DNA of 64,000 nucleotides from Heliocidaris tuberculata (lineage: Eukaryota; Echinodermata; Echinoidea; Camarodonta; Echinometridae). Where the stretch lies: the NCBI GenBank assembly GCA_025618425.1, contig CM046832.1:69671707-69735706 (forward strand), in the 5' to 3' direction. How positions within the stretch are numbered: the stretch's first letter is position 1; the number at the start of each line of letters is the position of its first letter. The notes under the pieces were generated by a model. That model did not search any database and had not been told where the DNA came from. It saw only the letters and a list, made by a program, of their open reading frames with translations. Positions 60,844 to 64,000 of the stretch are shown here, in pieces. The position numbers and the translations under genes were made by a program.

Positions 60844-63800
60844 GCTTATGATGCACAAGAGGTGGAAAACCAATATAGAGAGGGTGGTCGTAGAGTCTCA
60901 AATGAGAGGTGAATATTCATTGTAAGATGAAGATTTACTTACTGAAAGGTTGTATAGCAAGGAGAGTGTTTTATATCTTCTAGAACTCTTTTGGAGCTTT
61001 CAAGAGCTTTATTGCAATTCACAACTTATTCTTAGTGTTATGTAGCTCCCTTGAAAGGTACAAACTTGCAAAATAGAGGGAAAACCGATAAAAGTAGAGT
61101 TTATGCAAAAAATAGGAAGTAACCAGAGACAGGAGTATAAGTCATAACTTTGATGGCTCGTTACTGGGTCTGATGGGGTCAGAAGGAAATTGACCACTTA
61201 TTCTTTTAAATTGACTGTTTCTTTGGAACGTTGAATTGGAACGAAACGTTAGGGGATCCACATGTCAGGAAATTTATTAAGGATACTTTGATGGTGATTT
61301 CTTTTGTCTTCTGAATTTTATGAATGCCCACTTCCAAATGCCATTTATAGAGTGTAGCTTTAAAGTTGCTTAATTTTTTCTGAAGTAGATTTCTGCGCAT
61401 TCCAACCACTTTCATTTTTTAATCAAAATGTCAAATATGAACGGAACATTTAAAAATTATTACAGTGGTGGCTTAAGATCATGAAATGCACATGCAATTA
61501 TCATGTGGACCATAATTCTCTGGAGGGAGTAGGGGTAATGGGAGGAAGGGGGGAAATGATGGATTAAGGTTAGGAGTGGGGGGATGAGATGGTGAGATTA
61601 AAAAAGGAAGAGGTGTGACAGGGGTGTATGAGTGGACAGGGCAGAGCAGAGATAGTCAAGGCGTCATCACCAAATTGGTTACTCAGGTCTGATACACCCT
61701 TCTGCCTCTCTGTCAATTACCCATGGCCCTCTTTTTTGTCTGTCTGTATATCTTAGTCTATTTTTGTCCTTTTGTACTGCTGTTTCAGTTGTCTCCCTTA
61801 TTGCTCCGACCTACATCCAGCATCATTTTTTTTTCTGATATGATCATATATCCAACTTCATTGCCCTTTCTTTCTTTCCTATGTATCACCCTTTCTTTTC
61901 CCTGACCAATTTTCCTTTTTTTTCTATTTTTGTATATTCTCTTTCCATCTCTCCATCAAGCCTTTGCCTCTTGCTGCTCATGTCATCTCGTAACATAGTA
62001 AATCGGTATCGTTACAATTAGCAGGGACAGGTGCTATGTATTATATGCGTATGTTCATTATGTTCATTACTATCTAATCTTAGTCTAGTAACAGCTTTTG
62101 GGGATGGGTGAATTAACTAATTTGTGATGGGCGTACACTTCTGCCAATTTTAGGTGAAGCTAAAAGTGTTTAATTTTCATCACCTGTTTAACCTTGGCAT
62201 TTTATTTTACCTAACAATTGTCCACAATTAACCCTTTCTATATTTTTTCCAAGTTTTGACCTTGCAGTCTTCTACCAACTGGTATAATCTGTTCTACGGT
62301 TTTTGTTCATCTCATTTTGTCTGTTGTTTTAGTTTTGCTAATTCTGTATGTCTATCTGTCTGCCTCTCTTGTATTTTACCCTTTCTCAGCACATAACATG
62401 GTATGTATGCTGTCTCTCTCTCTCTTCACATCTTACTTCTCTCTGTACATCAAGATCACCAACTATCAGCTTCTGTTCTTGTGTACAGTCATCCCACATA
62501 ACCAATCAGGAAAACCAGATCAATTGATTAAAATCAGTGCAAATGTTTGCCGACAATGATAGCACATTCCAAATGGTTGTGAAAACAATCTAATCAAATG
62601 AGAGAATACACCCTACGTCTGACCTTTACTGATGCCGTCAGAGAGCCAAGTGCAATAAATTTCGCGTCCATCTCAAACGCTTCGAGGAAGACAAAGAGAG
62701 GAAAATATGATGAAATCTTTCTTCTCTCAAAGTACAAATGAACTTGCAAGGTAGTGTTCATAACTGCCACAGTCAATGAGATTGATTCATTCTATTTTCT
62801 CTGAAAATAAAATTTTGTCTAGTCCTTTTAGCGCCAGTAGTCATTCTGAGATGATGCCACCCCTTCCAGCTTCTCTAACCTAGATAATATATGAGCCGTC
62901 AACAATCCCATACCATTAACCATCTCGGTGTCAGGAGTGGGATATATGCACTGCATTGAGTATGTCATACATGCAGGTTGGTAGTGTAAGGGCTTGTCCC
63001 CTTGAAGTACAGCTTACCACCCTTATATAAACCACAGTTAGAATCAATTGTCTCTATGCCTTATGCTTGCTGGTGGACAAACAGGATTGAAGATTCAATT
63101 ACTGAGAGGTCTTCTTCAATGTTTAGGAAATGACTGAGGATATGTAATCCTTTTATTGAGAATCCACCTCACCTTAGAGTTTAAATTACTTTTAAAAAGT
63201 TCTTTACAGAGATTTAGCATTTCATTGTCCATGACATGGCTCAGCTGGACAGTGACCCATTATTTCTATCAAATGCTTTTCACACTTTGCCTCTGATTGG
63301 GGATTTCAAGCACAAAGGTACCTAGTGCACAATACACAGGTAATAATCATATTTAGGGTGCTTTTAATTACCACTTTGTCCTTCTCATTGCTTGCTTAAC
63401 TTTGGACATGCCCTGTCTTTGTGGGCCCTATTCGCCAGCGGTATCCTTTTATGTCCAGGTTTTATGGGCAGACAACTCTTTAACAACCTTCTAGGGTATG
63501 GGTCACTGACATACAATGGTGCATCTTTAAAAAAAAACAACAATCAGGTCCAAGCCACTATCGATTCCAAGTCTTGGTGGATCACACTTGATTCCATTCT
63601 GTTCTGTGAGTAATAGTCTAGCCAAATTGTTCCCTGGTGTCCACCCATCTTTCTGTGAGAGGACAAAAGAGCCTTTCTTGCCTTTGTCTCCGATCCTCTA
63701 GGCTTTCTCAAGTTCTTAGAAAGACGACTTTGATATTTGATGGTTTGTCTAATACATTTCGCCTTGAACAATTGAAGGTGATGATCACTTTCTTTTTATA

Positions 63801-63925
63801 GCGAATTGCAATTTTCCTTTTCTTCTACTCTGCTTTCAAGGGGGGGGGGGGGATATTAATCTTCATCTATCATAGTATTACCAATTATATTTTGAAATCA
63901 CAATCAGCTAAAGGAAACCACACTT
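60844..63925. other. Non-coding stretch
   Basis: A G-rich patch (61518-61640) and a pyrimidine-rich stretch (61725-61975, 62407-62460) are the only distinctive features, with a G13 run at 63840-63852. No supported exon was found. Confidence 0.6.
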
Positions 63926-64000
63926 ACCTCTTTTGATAGATCTGTGTAATAGGTTTAGTAACAGTGGGTTTTTTCTGTGCAGCCATAAAATGTCTTTTTC
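63926..64000 (-). CDS. Possible coding exon running off the window edge
   Basis: A strong minus-strand donor, AAGAG|GTAAGTGTGG, sits at 63926/63925. Upstream of it to the window edge one frame is open (DILWLHRKNPLLLNLLHRSI), and an alternative acceptor-like ggctgcacag lies at about 63971. With no visible acceptor and only 25 codons, this could equally be a chance GTAAGT. Confidence 0.2.

Noticed and set aside
1..64000. CRISPR arrays, bacterial operons, tRNA and rRNA genes
   Set aside because: No regularly spaced identical repeats with unique spacers, no clustered long frames, and no cloverleaf with matching A and B boxes was seen. The sequence is eukaryotic in character.

Overview
This is a eukaryotic, AT-rich, almost entirely non-coding window. 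It has no bacterial-style gene packing, no operons and no long open reading frames. The character of the repeats suggests a marine invertebrate deuterostome, most likely an echinoderm such as a sea urchin: many foldback MITEs, A-tracts and poly-G runs, frequent tacatgta words, and foldback termini like gggaaattcaacc and ggcccgtattct. That assignment is an inference from style, not from a marker gene.

Layout. Positions 1-607 are a near-identical reverse complement of 55445-56045, which starts directly after a 500-N scaffold gap (54945-55444). From 608 to about 23.9 kb the sequence looks intronic or intergenic. The best coding evidence is a minus-strand first coding exon (23916-24042) with a strong Kozak context, a signal peptide and a GTAAGT donor. 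Upstream of it are a probable 5'UTR exon and a promoter-like cluster of three CCAAT boxes plus a CRE-like site at 24935-25044. Its downstream exons would lie at lower coordinates, and I could not find them with confidence. A second probable internal exon (83 nt, minus strand) is at 49887-49969, and a possible one touches the right edge (63926-64000). A pyrimidine tract fused to CAG|GTAAGT at 57868/57869 on the plus strand resembles a recursive-splicing ratchet point.

The rest is dominated by transposon-derived and simple repeats. They include a complete non-autonomous hAT-type foldback element with a perfect 8-bp target duplication (26724-27920) carrying a nested palindromic MITE, and a Harbinger-like MITE with 33-bp perfect termini and TTA duplication (41011-41282). 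Other foldbacks lie at 26041-26640, 32261-32434, 33523-33718, 33981-34320, 53569-53815, 54014-54162 and 60286-60843 (the last with a 44-G run). Three short hairpins sharing the core AGAGCC..AAGGGCATTAA lie at 7949, 19269 and 35403. Decayed tandem arrays lie at 43630-44345 and 46278-46800. A roughly 380-nt pure pyrimidine tract (29885-30266) and many microsatellites complete the picture. No rRNA, tRNA, CRISPR array or autonomous transposase gene was recognised.
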